Source of the DNA: an uncultured bacterium | Lineage (GTDB): Bacteria > Bacillota > Clostridia > Oscillospirales > Oscillospiraceae | DNA: 13,840 nt | Assembly: GCA_949288405.1 (NCBI GenBank) | Contig: CASEKM010000012.1 | Span: forward strand, 1-13,840 | Direction of reading: 5' to 3' | Shown: positions 1 to 6,386 of the stretch, piece after piece | How the letters are laid out: each line of letters opens with the position of its first letter | How positions within the stretch are numbered: the stretch's first letter is position 1 | The notes under the pieces: model-generated | Told to the model about the DNA's origin: nothing | What the model saw: the letters and a program-made list of their open reading frames with translations, nothing else | Databases searched by the model: none | Made by a program: the position numbers and the translations under genes

Positions 1-438
1 CAGCTGCTCCAGGGCGATCTGCACCGCCCCCTCGGCGGTGGGCACCGCGTTGGCCACCGCCAGCTCCTCCCGGGCGAAGTAGTCCAGGACGGTGAGGCCC
101 CGCTCCGCCGCCAGGGCGGCGGTCACCGGGTCCACCCGCCCCCCGCACACCATCTGCCCCGGCGACAGGGCCTCCAGCACCTCCGCCAGCGGGGGCCGGA
201 GCCGGGACAGCGGGCAGTTGAGCCGCCCCTCCCCATCTGAGACCGGCAGGGGCAGCACCACGCAGTCCGCCTCCGCCGCCCCCTCCAGGCCCTCCTCCGC
301 CGTCAGCTCCCCGGCGGGGGCCGCCCCCTCCTCCAGGGCGTAGGTGTGGACCCGGTGGCCGTCCTCCGCAAGCAGCTGGGCCAGCTTTCCCTGGCGCATA
401 TCGCCCCCCAGGACCCAGAAATTCAGTGCCTCTCGCAT
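1..438 (-). CDS. dpaA: Dipicolinate synthase subunit A, N-terminal half (partial)
   Basis: With DpaB (SpoVFB), this subunit makes dipicolinic acid from the lysine-pathway dihydrodipicolinate intermediate. The product accumulates in the spore core, and synthesis takes place in the mother cell. The 146 residues visible begin with a Rossmann-like start (NFWVLGGDMRQGKLAQLL, about residues 6-23). They end with the characteristic stretch LDYFAREELAVANAVPTAEG (about 113-132), which in the family precedes the NAD(P)-binding domain. The family is about 290-300 residues long, so roughly half is beyond the window edge. The ATG at 438 is chosen because GGGGAGGAG lies just upstream. The gene follows the glycosyltransferase gene on the same strand but is separated from it by a strong terminator, so it probably has its own sporulation promoter. 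Identity is firm from these motifs; dpaB is expected downstream, outside the window. Confidence 0.9.
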   Translation of the reverse strand, partial: MREALNFWVLGGDMRQGKLAQLLAEDGHRVHTYALEEGAAPAGELTAEEGLEGAAEADCVVLPLPVSDGEGRLNCPLSRLRPPLAEVLEALSPGQMVCGGRVDPVTAALAAERGLTVLDYFAREELAVANAVPTAEGAVQIALEQL

Positions 439-465
439 AGTCTCTCCTCCCCTTGCGTTCTGGTT

Positions 466-496
466 CAGGCTATGAGGCTGGCCCGGATTTGGTGAA
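466..496 (-). promoter_or_regulatory. Candidate sigma-K-like promoter of dpaA
   Basis: On the minus strand a CAC element (-35-like) lies 17 bases before CATAGCCTG, close to the sigma-K pattern AC-N16/17-CATANNNTA. The inferred start site falls just upstream of the dpaA ribosome binding site. No sigma-A type promoter is apparent between the upstream terminator and dpaA. The match is short and GC-rich, so it is tentative. Confidence 0.3.
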
Positions 497-520
497 TCGC
501 CCCCTTTTCCCCCTATTTGC

Positions 521-560
521 AGAAAAACCGCGCAGCGGCACTGGGCCGCTGCGCGGTTTT
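521..560 (-). terminator. Rho-independent terminator of the antiporter/kinase-like/glycosyltransferase operon
   Basis: A perfect 16-bp stem (524-539 with 545-560) closes a 5-base loop. Read on the minus strand it ends in a run of five T. It lies 12 bases beyond the glycosyltransferase stop and isolates that operon from dpaA. Confidence 0.88.
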
Positions 561-572
561 GGTCCGGGCGCT

Positions 573-1895
573 CTACTCCAGCACCCGGCGCATATTGTCC
601 TGGATCCGCGCCCAGAGGGCGGCGTACTGGTCCCGCTCTTCCCCGGTGAGGCCGGCAAACCGGGCCCGGTCGTAGTCCTCCAGGGCCACCAGCCCCTCCT
701 CCAGCAGGGGCTGGGCGGCGGGGAGAAGGGCGGCCCGCAGCCGCCGGGTCCCCCCGGGGGCGTCCTCCTCCTGACTCTCCTCCACCCGGATGAAGCCCCG
801 GGCGGCCAGCTTCTGGAGGAGCAGGGTCAGGGTGACCCGGCTGACCCCGACGAAGTCGGCCAGCTCCTTCCGGCTGGCCCCCTCCCCCGCCTGCTGGAGG
901 CACAGCAGGGTCCGCAGCTCTGTCCCAGACAGGTCGTGCTTCAGCCCGGCGGTCTCCAGATAGCGCTCCAGCAGCTTCCAGCTGCGGTAGTCGTCCGTCA
1001 AGACGCCCTGCCCGGCCACCGCCGGGAGGCAGACCGGGGGCCGCTCGTCCCCCAGTTTCTTCAGCCCGGGCAGCAGCGACTCGTCTCCCGCCGCGTCCAC
1101 CAGAAAGCGGTACACCTTCAGGCGGTTCTTCTCATAGTCCCGCTCATCCAGCACGTGCTTGTAGAAGTCGTTGTAGTACTCGAACACCCGCAGCTTCATG
1201 CGGATGATGTTGGGCAGGCTCATGCTCTGGGCCACCAGGGAGCCCTTGGTCTTCACATAGTAGTAGATGGGCACCCGCAGGGCGTAGAAGGTCTCGGCCC
1301 GGAGGATATACTCCAGGTTAAAGAGGAAGTCCTCGCACCAGCGGAGCTTCTCGTTCATCCGCAGGCGGTGGGCCTCCACCAGCTCCCGGCGGAACAGCTT
1401 GTTCCACAGCACGCCGTAGTAGTAGTCGGCGGGGTCCTCCATCATGTGGGCGGCAAAGTCCTCCCGGGACATGACGCCCTCCTCGTCGATCTCCCCCTTG
1501 TGGGAGACCCGCTCCCCGGAAACCCGGTAGAAATCGGCGATGACCATGTCGCAGCCGTGCTCCCGGGCGGAGCGGACCAGCAGCTTGGTGGCCTCGGGGG
1601 CCAGCCAGTCGTCGCTGTCCAGAAACTGCAGGTACTCCCCCCGCGCCCGGTCCAGGGCGTCGTTGCGGGCGGCGGACACCCCCGCGTTCTCCTTGTGGAT
1701 CACCTGCACCCGCCCATCCTGCCGGGCATAGCTGTCGCAGATGGCGGGGGAGTCGTCCCGGCTCCCGTCGTCCACCAGGATCAGCTCAAACTCCGGATAC
1801 TCCTGCTTGAGCACGCTGTCCACACAGCGGCGCAGGGTCTTGGATGCGTTATAAACAGGGACAATAATACTGACCGTAGGGGTCGTTCCGGCCAT
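573..1895 (-). CDS. Family 2 glycosyltransferase fused to a C-terminal MarR-type winged-helix domain
   Basis: The product is 440 residues. Residues 7-265 are a GT-A fold family 2 glycosyltransferase. It has SIIVPVYNASKTL (9-21), the nucleotide-binding VDDGS (41-45), NAGVSAARN (70-78), the metal-binding DSDDW (93-97) and the acceptor-side WCEDFLFN (186-193, likely catalytic Asp/Glu). Residues about 300-440 look like a complete MarR-family domain: a leading helix (YRSWKLLERYLE), the recognition part RKELADFVGVSRVTLTLLLQ (342-361), a wing (370-388) and the closing helices. No membrane segment is seen, so it should be cytoplasmic, perhaps peripheral to the membrane. The reading frame is continuous through the junction. 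GAGGAGG precedes the ATG. It is the last gene of the operon and is followed by a terminator. Donor sugar and acceptor cannot be read from sequence. Whether the MarR part binds DNA or was reused as a protein or ligand-binding module is unknown. Confidence 0.88.
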   Translation of the reverse strand: MAGTTPTVSIIVPVYNASKTLRRCVDSVLKQEYPEFELILVDDGSRDDSPAICDSYARQDGRVQVIHKENAGVSAARNDALDRARGEYLQFLDSDDWLAPEATKLLVRSAREHGCDMVIADFYRVSGERVSHKGEIDEEGVMSREDFAAHMMEDPADYYYGVLWNKLFRRELVEAHRLRMNEKLRWCEDFLFNLEYILRAETFYALRVPIYYYVKTKGSLVAQSMSLPNIIRMKLRVFEYYNDFYKHVLDERDYEKNRLKVYRFLVDAAGDESLLPGLKKLGDERPPVCLPAVAGQGVLTDDYRSWKLLERYLETAGLKHDLSGTELRTLLCLQQAGEGASRKELADFVGVSRVTLTLLLQKLAARGFIRVEESQEEDAPGGTRRLRAALLPAAQPLLEEGLVALEDYDRARFAGLTGEERDQYAALWARIQDNMRRVLE

Positions 1896-1926
1896 ACGGC
1901 GCCTCCTCTCGTGGCGGTATCACAAG

Positions 1927-1969
1927 TCCCCGCCGCTCCAGCGGCGGGGACGGGGCGGGCCTCCCGCCC
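1927..1969 (-). other. Two tandem GC-rich hairpins between kinase-like and glycosyltransferase genes
   Basis: Arms 1927-1936/1941-1950 (10 bp, 4-base loop) and 1953-1959/1963-1969 (7 bp, 3-base loop) are perfect and lie between the two minus-strand genes. Neither is followed by a T-run on the minus strand. They are therefore better read as processing, stabilising or partially attenuating structures than as terminators. Confidence 0.55.
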
Positions 1970-1980
1970 GCTGGGCTGTT

Positions 1981-3000
1981 TTACTTCTGAAGGAGCAGCC
2001 GCTCGATGAGCTGCACAGAGCCGTCGATGCCGTAGCTGGCGGAGTTGATGCACAGGTCGTAATTGACCACATCCCCCCACTTCCGGCTGGTGTAGAACTC
2101 GCAGTAGGCCCGGTGCCGGCGGTCCAGCTTCTTCAGGAACTTCCGGGCGCTCTTGTCGTCCAGGCCGTCCTGCTTCATCACCCGGCGCACCCGGATATCA
2201 AAGGGGGCGTTGATGAAGATGCTCACATGGGGGATCTGGTGGTTGGTGAGCACCACGTCGGCGCAGCGGCCCATGATGACGAAGTCCTCCCGCTGGGCCA
2301 TCTCGCAGATCAGGGCGCTCTGGTTGAAGAAGACCGCGTCGGTCTTGGACAGGCCGTGATAGCGGCTGAACTCCCGCAGGCGGGCCTTCAGGCTCTTGCC
2401 GCTCTCCACCGCCTTGGGCTCCTGGTTCAGGTCGCCGGAGAAGTTGAAGCTGGAGCGGTCCTTCACGTGGTCCTGCTTGGCCTCCAGCCGCTCCAGCACC
2501 TCGGCGAAGATCTCAGTGTCGTAGTAGTTGATCCGCAGCTTGTCGGCCAGGGTGAAGCCGATGTCGGTCCCCGCGCTGCCGTAGGTGCGGCCGATGCAGA
2601 CGATCAGGTGGTTGTCCGGGCCGAACCGGCCGGCCAGCCGGTTGGCCGCCAGGGACTGGTTCAGCTCCGCCAGGCTCTCGTCCAGAATATCCACTGCACC
2701 GAAGCGGTCGGGGAGCTTCTGGACCAGCTGCCAGATCTCGTTGTACTCCCCCATCACCCGGGCGCGCTCCTGCCGGTCTGGAATGGTGCGGGCCATGTTG
2801 CCGATCAGGGCCAGGGAGCTGCGCAGATAGTGGCTGGTGCGGTGCTGCTTCATCACATCTGCCAGGTTTCGGATGGCCTCCTCCCGGCTGTTGTTGAACA
2901 CCCGGCCCAGGCCGGAGCCCAGCAGGCGGTATACCTCCGCGTCCAGGTCGTATAAGCGGTTGGCGATCTCAAGGATCAGATTCCGTGTCTCATCCATCAC
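1981..3000 (-). CDS. Cytidylate kinase-like family protein with helical N-terminal extension
   Basis: The product is 339 residues. The C-terminal part (about 131-339) matches the cytidylate kinase-like group (Cytidylate_kin2 type) of P-loop proteins. It has HLIVCIGRTYGSAGTDIG (131-148), YYDTEIF (159-165), FVIMGRCADVVL (240-251), VSIFINAPFDIRVRRV (259-274), and LDRRHRAYCEFYTSRKWGD followed by YDLCINS (292-320). Residues 1-125 form a mostly helical extension that I do not recognise. The loop reads GSAGTD: the Lys/Arg usually found at the phosphate-binding position is Thr145, so catalytic activity is uncertain and the nucleotide substrate unknown. The start is GTG (3000) immediately followed by ATG (2997). 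AAGGGGG, which overlaps the stop of the upstream antiporter gene, serves as the ribosome binding site and suggests translational coupling with it. Confidence 0.82.
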   Translation of the reverse strand: MMDETRNLILEIANRLYDLDAEVYRLLGSGLGRVFNNSREEAIRNLADVMKQHRTSHYLRSSLALIGNMARTIPDRQERARVMGEYNEIWQLVQKLPDRFGAVDILDESLAELNQSLAANRLAGRFGPDNHLIVCIGRTYGSAGTDIGFTLADKLRINYYDTEIFAEVLERLEAKQDHVKDRSSFNFSGDLNQEPKAVESGKSLKARLREFSRYHGLSKTDAVFFNQSALICEMAQREDFVIMGRCADVVLTNHQIPHVSIFINAPFDIRVRRVMKQDGLDDKSARKFLKKLDRRHRAYCEFYTSRKWGDVVNYDLCINSASYGIDGSVQLIERLLLQK

Positions 3001-3013
3001 AATTCAGCCCCCT

Positions 3014-4456
3014 TTACAGGAAAAAGATCAGCGTATCCAGCAGGAAGATCGGGATCAGGAACCTCACCGACCAGAACATATACCCGAAGAAGGAGGGCAT
3101 GCGGATACCGTTTTCGTCGGAGATGGACTTGACCATGAAGTTGGGGGCGTTGCCGATGTAGGTGTTGGCCCCCATGAACACCGCGCCGCAGGAGATGGCC
3201 GAGAGCATCTGCACCGGGACCACACCCAGGGTGGTAGTCAGGCCCTCGGCGGCGCCCTGGGCACAGGCCGCCGTCAGGAAGACCAGATAGGTGGGGGTGT
3301 TGTCCAGGAAGCTGGACAGGGCGCCGGCGGCCCAGAACATCTCGAAGGGGTGGGTCAGGCCCAGCTCTCCGCCCTTGGCGGTGAGCAGCATCAGGGCGGG
3401 CTGCATGGTGATGAAGATGCCCACAAACAGGACGGCCACCTCCTGGATGGCCCCCCAGGTAAAGTGGTTGGACTTGCGCACCGACACGTCGGTGGTCTTA
3501 AAGGAGAGGAAGGCGGCCAGCAGGATGATCAGGATCTCCAGAATGGCGGGGATGGTCAGGGTGACCTCGCCGAAGATGTGCACGCCGATCACCTCGCCCG
3601 CCCCGTCCTGGAACATGGGCAGGGTGGGGAGCACGCCGCTGAGCACCACGGCGGCCACGATCATCACCAGGAAGATCAGGTTGTGCAGGCCGCGGATCTT
3701 GATCTCGGTGCCCGGCTTGCTGATGTCCGGCATGTTGCCGGCGGCGATGTCCTTCCGGTAGGCCCGCATGTCGATCCAGTAGAAGACCGCCAGCAGGATC
3801 ACCACATTGAACAGCAGCACCGGGAAGAGCCGCAGGCTCCAGAAGAAGGGGACGCCCCGGGAGAAGCCCATGAGCAGCGGGGGGTCTCCGATGGGGGTAA
3901 GGCAGCCGCCCATGTTGGAGATCAGGAAGATGAAGAACACCATGATGTGGCTGCGGTGCCGCCGCCAGGCGTTCATTTTGATCACCGGACGGACCATGAG
4001 CATGCTGGCCCCGGTGGTCCCGATCCAGCTGGACAGGATGGTGCCCAGCAGGAGCAGAATAATGTTGATCCGGGGGGAGCCGGCCAGGTCCCCCTCCAGC
4101 GTGATGTTGCCGGCCACGCAGAACAGGCCGAACAGCAGCACGATAAAGGTCAGATAGTCGCCAATCATGCACTCCAGCGCGGTCTCCACCGCAGTGCCCA
4201 GCCCCCCCATCAGCGCGAAGGGGAGCAGGAACATCAGCGACCAGAAGGCCACCGCCCAGGGCTGATGGCTCTCCCACCAGGAGGCACACAGCAGCGGGCA
4301 CAGGGCGATGCACAGCAGCAGGCCTGCAAAGGGGATGCACAGCCACAGGGGGACGTCCCCGCCGCCCCCGGACAGGACGGACCGGTTCATCGCCCCCATC
4401 GCCAGCATCCCCATCAGGAGCAGCGCCCCAAGACCAAATGAAACTTTCTTTGCCAT
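3014..4456 (-). CDS. NhaD/CitMHS-type sodium:proton antiporter-like membrane protein
   Basis: This is a 480-residue polytopic membrane protein with about ten or more hydrophobic segments, in the ion-transporter superfamily. Signature stretches are SSWIGTTGASM (142-152), GGCLTPIGDPPLLMGF (183-198), SSFLDNTPTYL (381-391) and NTYIGNAPNFM (431-441). The paired hairpin-type motifs containing GDPP and DNTP are typical of NhaD-like and citrate-Mg/H transporter-like families. RefSeq-style naming would be sodium:proton antiporter; Na+/H+ exchange is likely but an anion or dicarboxylate substrate is not excluded. The ATG at 4456 is preferred: GGAG lies 9 bases upstream, whereas the frame also opens at a TTG (4471) that overlaps this ribosome binding site. 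It is the first gene of the operon with the kinase-like and glycosyltransferase genes, with only 13 bases before the next start. Confidence 0.83.
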   Translation of the reverse strand: MAKKVSFGLGALLLMGMLAMGAMNRSVLSGGGGDVPLWLCIPFAGLLLCIALCPLLCASWWESHQPWAVAFWSLMFLLPFALMGGLGTAVETALECMIGDYLTFIVLLFGLFCVAGNITLEGDLAGSPRINIILLLLGTILSSWIGTTGASMLMVRPVIKMNAWRRHRSHIMVFFIFLISNMGGCLTPIGDPPLLMGFSRGVPFFWSLRLFPVLLFNVVILLAVFYWIDMRAYRKDIAAGNMPDISKPGTEIKIRGLHNLIFLVMIVAAVVLSGVLPTLPMFQDGAGEVIGVHIFGEVTLTIPAILEILIILLAAFLSFKTTDVSVRKSNHFTWGAIQEVAVLFVGIFITMQPALMLLTAKGGELGLTHPFEMFWAAGALSSFLDNTPTYLVFLTAACAQGAAEGLTTTLGVVPVQMLSAISCGAVFMGANTYIGNAPNFMVKSISDENGIRMPSFFGYMFWSVRFLIPIFLLDTLIFFL

Positions 4457-4562
4457 GATGATCCACTCCAAACTCTCACATTGCCCGCACGGGCCTTGGG
4501 TCCTCCCCGTTCAGGGGAGTTTCCCGGGCGGTCTTCGCTTCTCACACACTTGCGTCCGTCTT

Positions 4563-4591
4563 ATTGTAGCACAAAACATTTCCGGCAACAA
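4563..4591 (-). promoter_or_regulatory. Candidate extended -10 promoter of the antiporter operon
   Basis: On the minus strand TTGTTG, 17 bases, then TACAAT with TG one base upstream (TGCTACAAT) forms an extended -10 promoter with a weak -35. Transcription would begin about 100 bases before the ATG at 4456. Confidence 0.5.
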
Positions 4592-4600
4592 CACGCCAAA

Positions 4601-4612
4601 TTGTATTTACAA
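4601..4612. promoter_or_regulatory. 12-base palindrome, possible operator
   Basis: TTGTATTTACAA has perfect 5-base arms around two bases. It lies just upstream of the -35 of the proximal antiporter promoter and at the expected start site of the distal one. The form resembles MarR- or other dimer-type operators, but no regulator can be assigned from sequence alone. Confidence 0.35.
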
Positions 4613-4616
4613 CATC

Positions 4617-4645
4617 TGTATAGCACACGATATTGTGGTTTTCAC
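4617..4645 (-). promoter_or_regulatory. Second candidate promoter of the antiporter operon
   Basis: On the minus strand GTGAAA, 17 bases, then TATACA. The -10 is good and the -35 weak. It would give a longer leader than the candidate at 4563-4591. Confidence 0.33.
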
Positions 4646-4731
4646 ATTTTTCGCACATGTCATTCCATTCTATTCTGACCCCCCTCCTCCGGCGTCTTCA
4701 GAAAAATACCGGCGGCGGTCCACACTTTTTC

Positions 4732-4760
4732 TTGACAGAAAAACAGGAACTGGCTATACT
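4732..4760 (+). promoter_or_regulatory. Near-consensus sigma-A promoter of the SLH/C26 gene
   Basis: TTGACA, exactly 17 bases, then TATACT. The expected start site near 4767 leaves a leader of about 130 bases before the strong AAGGAGG ribosome binding site at 4882-4888. Constitutive, strong expression is the natural reading. Confidence 0.87.
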
Positions 4761-4896
4761 TATTTTTAACCAAATGACTCCTCTGAAATCGAGAAAGAGC
4801 GCGTCATTTTGACCAACCGCGCCAGGCGGCGGGCCGCCCCGCAGATTTGGCTTCCGCCCTGGTCCGGCTGAGGAGAAATCGAAGGAGGTTCATTCA

Positions 4897-6267
4897 ATGA
4901 AAACTAGCTTCCGCAAAGTCCTGTCCCTCGCCACCGCGTCCGCTCTGGCCCTGTCCATGGCCATTGTCGGCTCCGCTGCCGAGGGGGACACCCTCACCCG
5001 CGGTGAGATGGCCAAGCTCCTGGTAGAGGGCGCCGGCCTCTCCGACCAGGTGGCGCAGTATCAGGCTCAGGAGAGCGTCTTCCAGGATGTGGCCGAGGAC
5101 AGCGAGTACAAGGGCTACATCAACCTGGCTTACGCCCAGGGCCTGGTCAGCGGTACCGGCGGGGATACCTTCAGCCCCGACGCCCAGACCACCCAGGTAG
5201 AGGCCGCCGCCGCCATCATGCAGTACGCCGGCGTGCCCGACGCCATGCTGGACTCCTGGCCTGCCGCCTACAATGAGACCGCCCAGCGGGTGGGCCTCAC
5301 CGACGGCATCACCTACAATGGCAGCGCCGCTGTCACCGAGGGCCAGTTCCAGGCCATGCTGACCAACGGCTCCGACCTGGTGGGCAAGCCCTACATCGGC
5401 ATCACCTGGAAGGCCAACGACCAGGACTACGCCGGCTTCAAGGCCGTCATCGCGGCCGCCGGCGGCAACCCCGTGGAGCTGGAGAAGGTCACCAGCACCG
5501 CCGTGGGCTACAATGAGGACGGCATGATCCGCACCGGCTATCTGGAGGATACCGGCAACCTGATCCAGCAGTACGCCGACCAGATCAAGGCCCGCAACTA
5601 CGCCGCCACCAACGTGGCCGACGTGATGGCCGGCATCGACGGCGTGTTCTTCACCGGCGGCGAGGACATCAGCCCCTCCCTGTTCAAGGTTCCCCAGGAG
5701 GAGGCCAACGGCGGTGAGGAGATCAACGCCACCCGCGACATCTCCGACTACACTCTGATGGCCTACTGCATCGACAACGACGTGCCCACCTTCGCCGCCT
5801 GCCGCGGCATGCAGATGATGAGCATCGTCTCCGGCGCCGACTTCATCCAGGAGATCCCCGACTACTACGCCGAGCAGAACGCCGAGTACAACGACCTGCA
5901 CCGGATGCCCGCCGACGCCCCCAACCGCGACTATGCCCGCCATGATGTGGAGCTCATCGGCACCGACACCCTGATGTATCAGATCGTGGGTTCCAGCACT
6001 CTGGCCAACGTCTCCTCCTGGCATCACCAGGCTGTCCGCAGCGTGGAAGGCACCGACCTGAAGGTCGTGGCCCAGACCGTGGACAACGGCGTGACCATCA
6101 TCGAGGGCGTGGAGAATCCCAACAACACCTTCTGCCTGGGCGTGCAGTTCCACCCCGAGAACGACTGCAAGCTGGCTATCTATGACAACAATCCCGAGGC
6201 CGCCCTGTGTGACCTGGATATCTGCCTGAACTTCTTCGAGTCTCTGGTAGAGGCCGCTGCGGCCTGA
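4897..6267 (+). CDS. Secreted SLH-domain protein with PuuD-type class I glutamine amidotransferase (peptidase C26) domain
   Basis: The product is 456 residues. Residues 1-27 are a signal peptide: basic MKTSFRK, hydrophobic core, then GSAAEG as a probable cleavage region. Residues about 31-155 carry S-layer-homology-like repeats. The first is TLTRGEMAKLL to INLAYAQGLVSG; later ones are degenerate (TFSPDAQTTQVEAAA; VTEGQFQAML), and the usual TRAE motif reads TRGE, TQVE and TEGQ. Residues about 163-450 match gamma-glutamyl-GABA hydrolase-like peptidase C26: KPYIGITW, VFFTGGEDISP (250-260), the nucleophile elbow AACRGMQ (Cys302), SSWHHQAV (373-380) and GVQFHPE (His419, Glu421). The triad Cys-His-Glu is intact. 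PuuD itself is cytoplasmic; the signal peptide and SLH repeats place this one outside, probably attached to the wall. A likely reaction is hydrolysis of gamma-glutamyl amide bonds; the substrate is unknown. A monocistronic unit is inferred from its own promoter and terminator. Confidence 0.9.
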   Translation: MKTSFRKVLSLATASALALSMAIVGSAAEGDTLTRGEMAKLLVEGAGLSDQVAQYQAQESVFQDVAEDSEYKGYINLAYAQGLVSGTGGDTFSPDAQTTQVEAAAAIMQYAGVPDAMLDSWPAAYNETAQRVGLTDGITYNGSAAVTEGQFQAMLTNGSDLVGKPYIGITWKANDQDYAGFKAVIAAAGGNPVELEKVTSTAVGYNEDGMIRTGYLEDTGNLIQQYADQIKARNYAATNVADVMAGIDGVFFTGGEDISPSLFKVPQEEANGGEEINATRDISDYTLMAYCIDNDVPTFAACRGMQMMSIVSGADFIQEIPDYYAEQNAEYNDLHRMPADAPNRDYARHDVELIGTDTLMYQIVGSSTLANVSSWHHQAVRSVEGTDLKVVAQTVDNGVTIIEGVENPNNTFCLGVQFHPENDCKLAIYDNNPEAALCDLDICLNFFESLVEAAAA

Positions 6268-6306
6268 CCGCCCGCGTTCCCTCTCAGCTGAAAACAGAGC
6301 ATCTCC

Positions 6307-6338
6307 GCTCCGCGGGCTTCGGCCCGCGGAGCTTTTTT
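6307..6338 (+). terminator. Rho-independent terminator of the SLH/C26 gene
   Basis: An 11-bp perfect GC-rich stem (6307-6317 with 6322-6332) closes a TTCG tetraloop and is followed by six T. Confidence 0.93.
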
Positions 6339-6386
6339 GTACAAAGAAAACCACTCGCCTAGCAAGTGGTTTTCTTTGTACAAAAA
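6334..6386. repeat. 53-base perfect palindrome wedged between convergent terminators
   Basis: Arms 6334-6355 and 6365-6386 are perfectly complementary over 22 bases around a 9-base centre, in which two further pairs (GC with GC) can form after one mismatch. The core unit begins GTACAAAGAAAACCACT. The outer five pairs are the T-runs of the two flanking terminators. It is AT-richer than its surroundings, unlike either terminator, and looks like an inserted or mobile-type palindromic unit (REP- or MITE-like). Copy number elsewhere cannot be judged from this window. Confidence 0.75.

Larger units (their letters stand above)
4457..4896. other. 440-base divergent intergenic region
   Basis: This AT-richer stretch contains no convincing gene. 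It holds two candidate minus-strand promoters for the antiporter operon, a strong plus-strand promoter for the SLH protein and a 12-base palindrome. The antiporter mRNA leader (about 100 bases) contains small hairpins at 4483-4494 and 4503-4519. The plus-strand leader of about 130 bases can pair 4772-4778 with 4803-4809, and 4822-4829 with 4855-4863 with one bulge. I could not match either leader to a known riboswitch. Confidence 0.7.

Noticed and set aside
1005..1560. Frameshift or assembly join producing the glycosyltransferase-MarR fusion
   Set aside because: The frame is continuous with normal codon use through the linker, and no start codon with a ribosome binding site was found at the MarR boundary. 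Sequence alone still cannot fully exclude an error. The linker itself lies at about 1000-1100.
453..2009. Long open frame on the plus strand opposite the glycosyltransferase gene
   Set aside because: It mirrors a gene with clear GT2 motifs, has low-complexity Gly/Pro/Leu-rich content and crosses the intergenic terminator. It is a high-GC shadow.
2837..4441. Plus-strand 534-codon frame opposite the antiporter gene
   Set aside because: The translation is a His/Gln/Gly-rich shadow of a membrane protein gene with recognisable motifs on the other strand.
4457..4560. Sodium or c-di-AMP riboswitch ahead of the antiporter gene
   Set aside because: Small GC hairpins and a CGGGGAGGACCCA-like stretch are present, but the remaining conserved parts of the known classes could not be found by eye.
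4894..6354. Minus-strand 486-codon frame opposite the SLH/C26 gene
   Set aside because: The Val/Gly/His-rich shadow runs through the plus-strand terminator; the plus frame has promoter, ribosome binding site, signal peptide and catalytic motifs.
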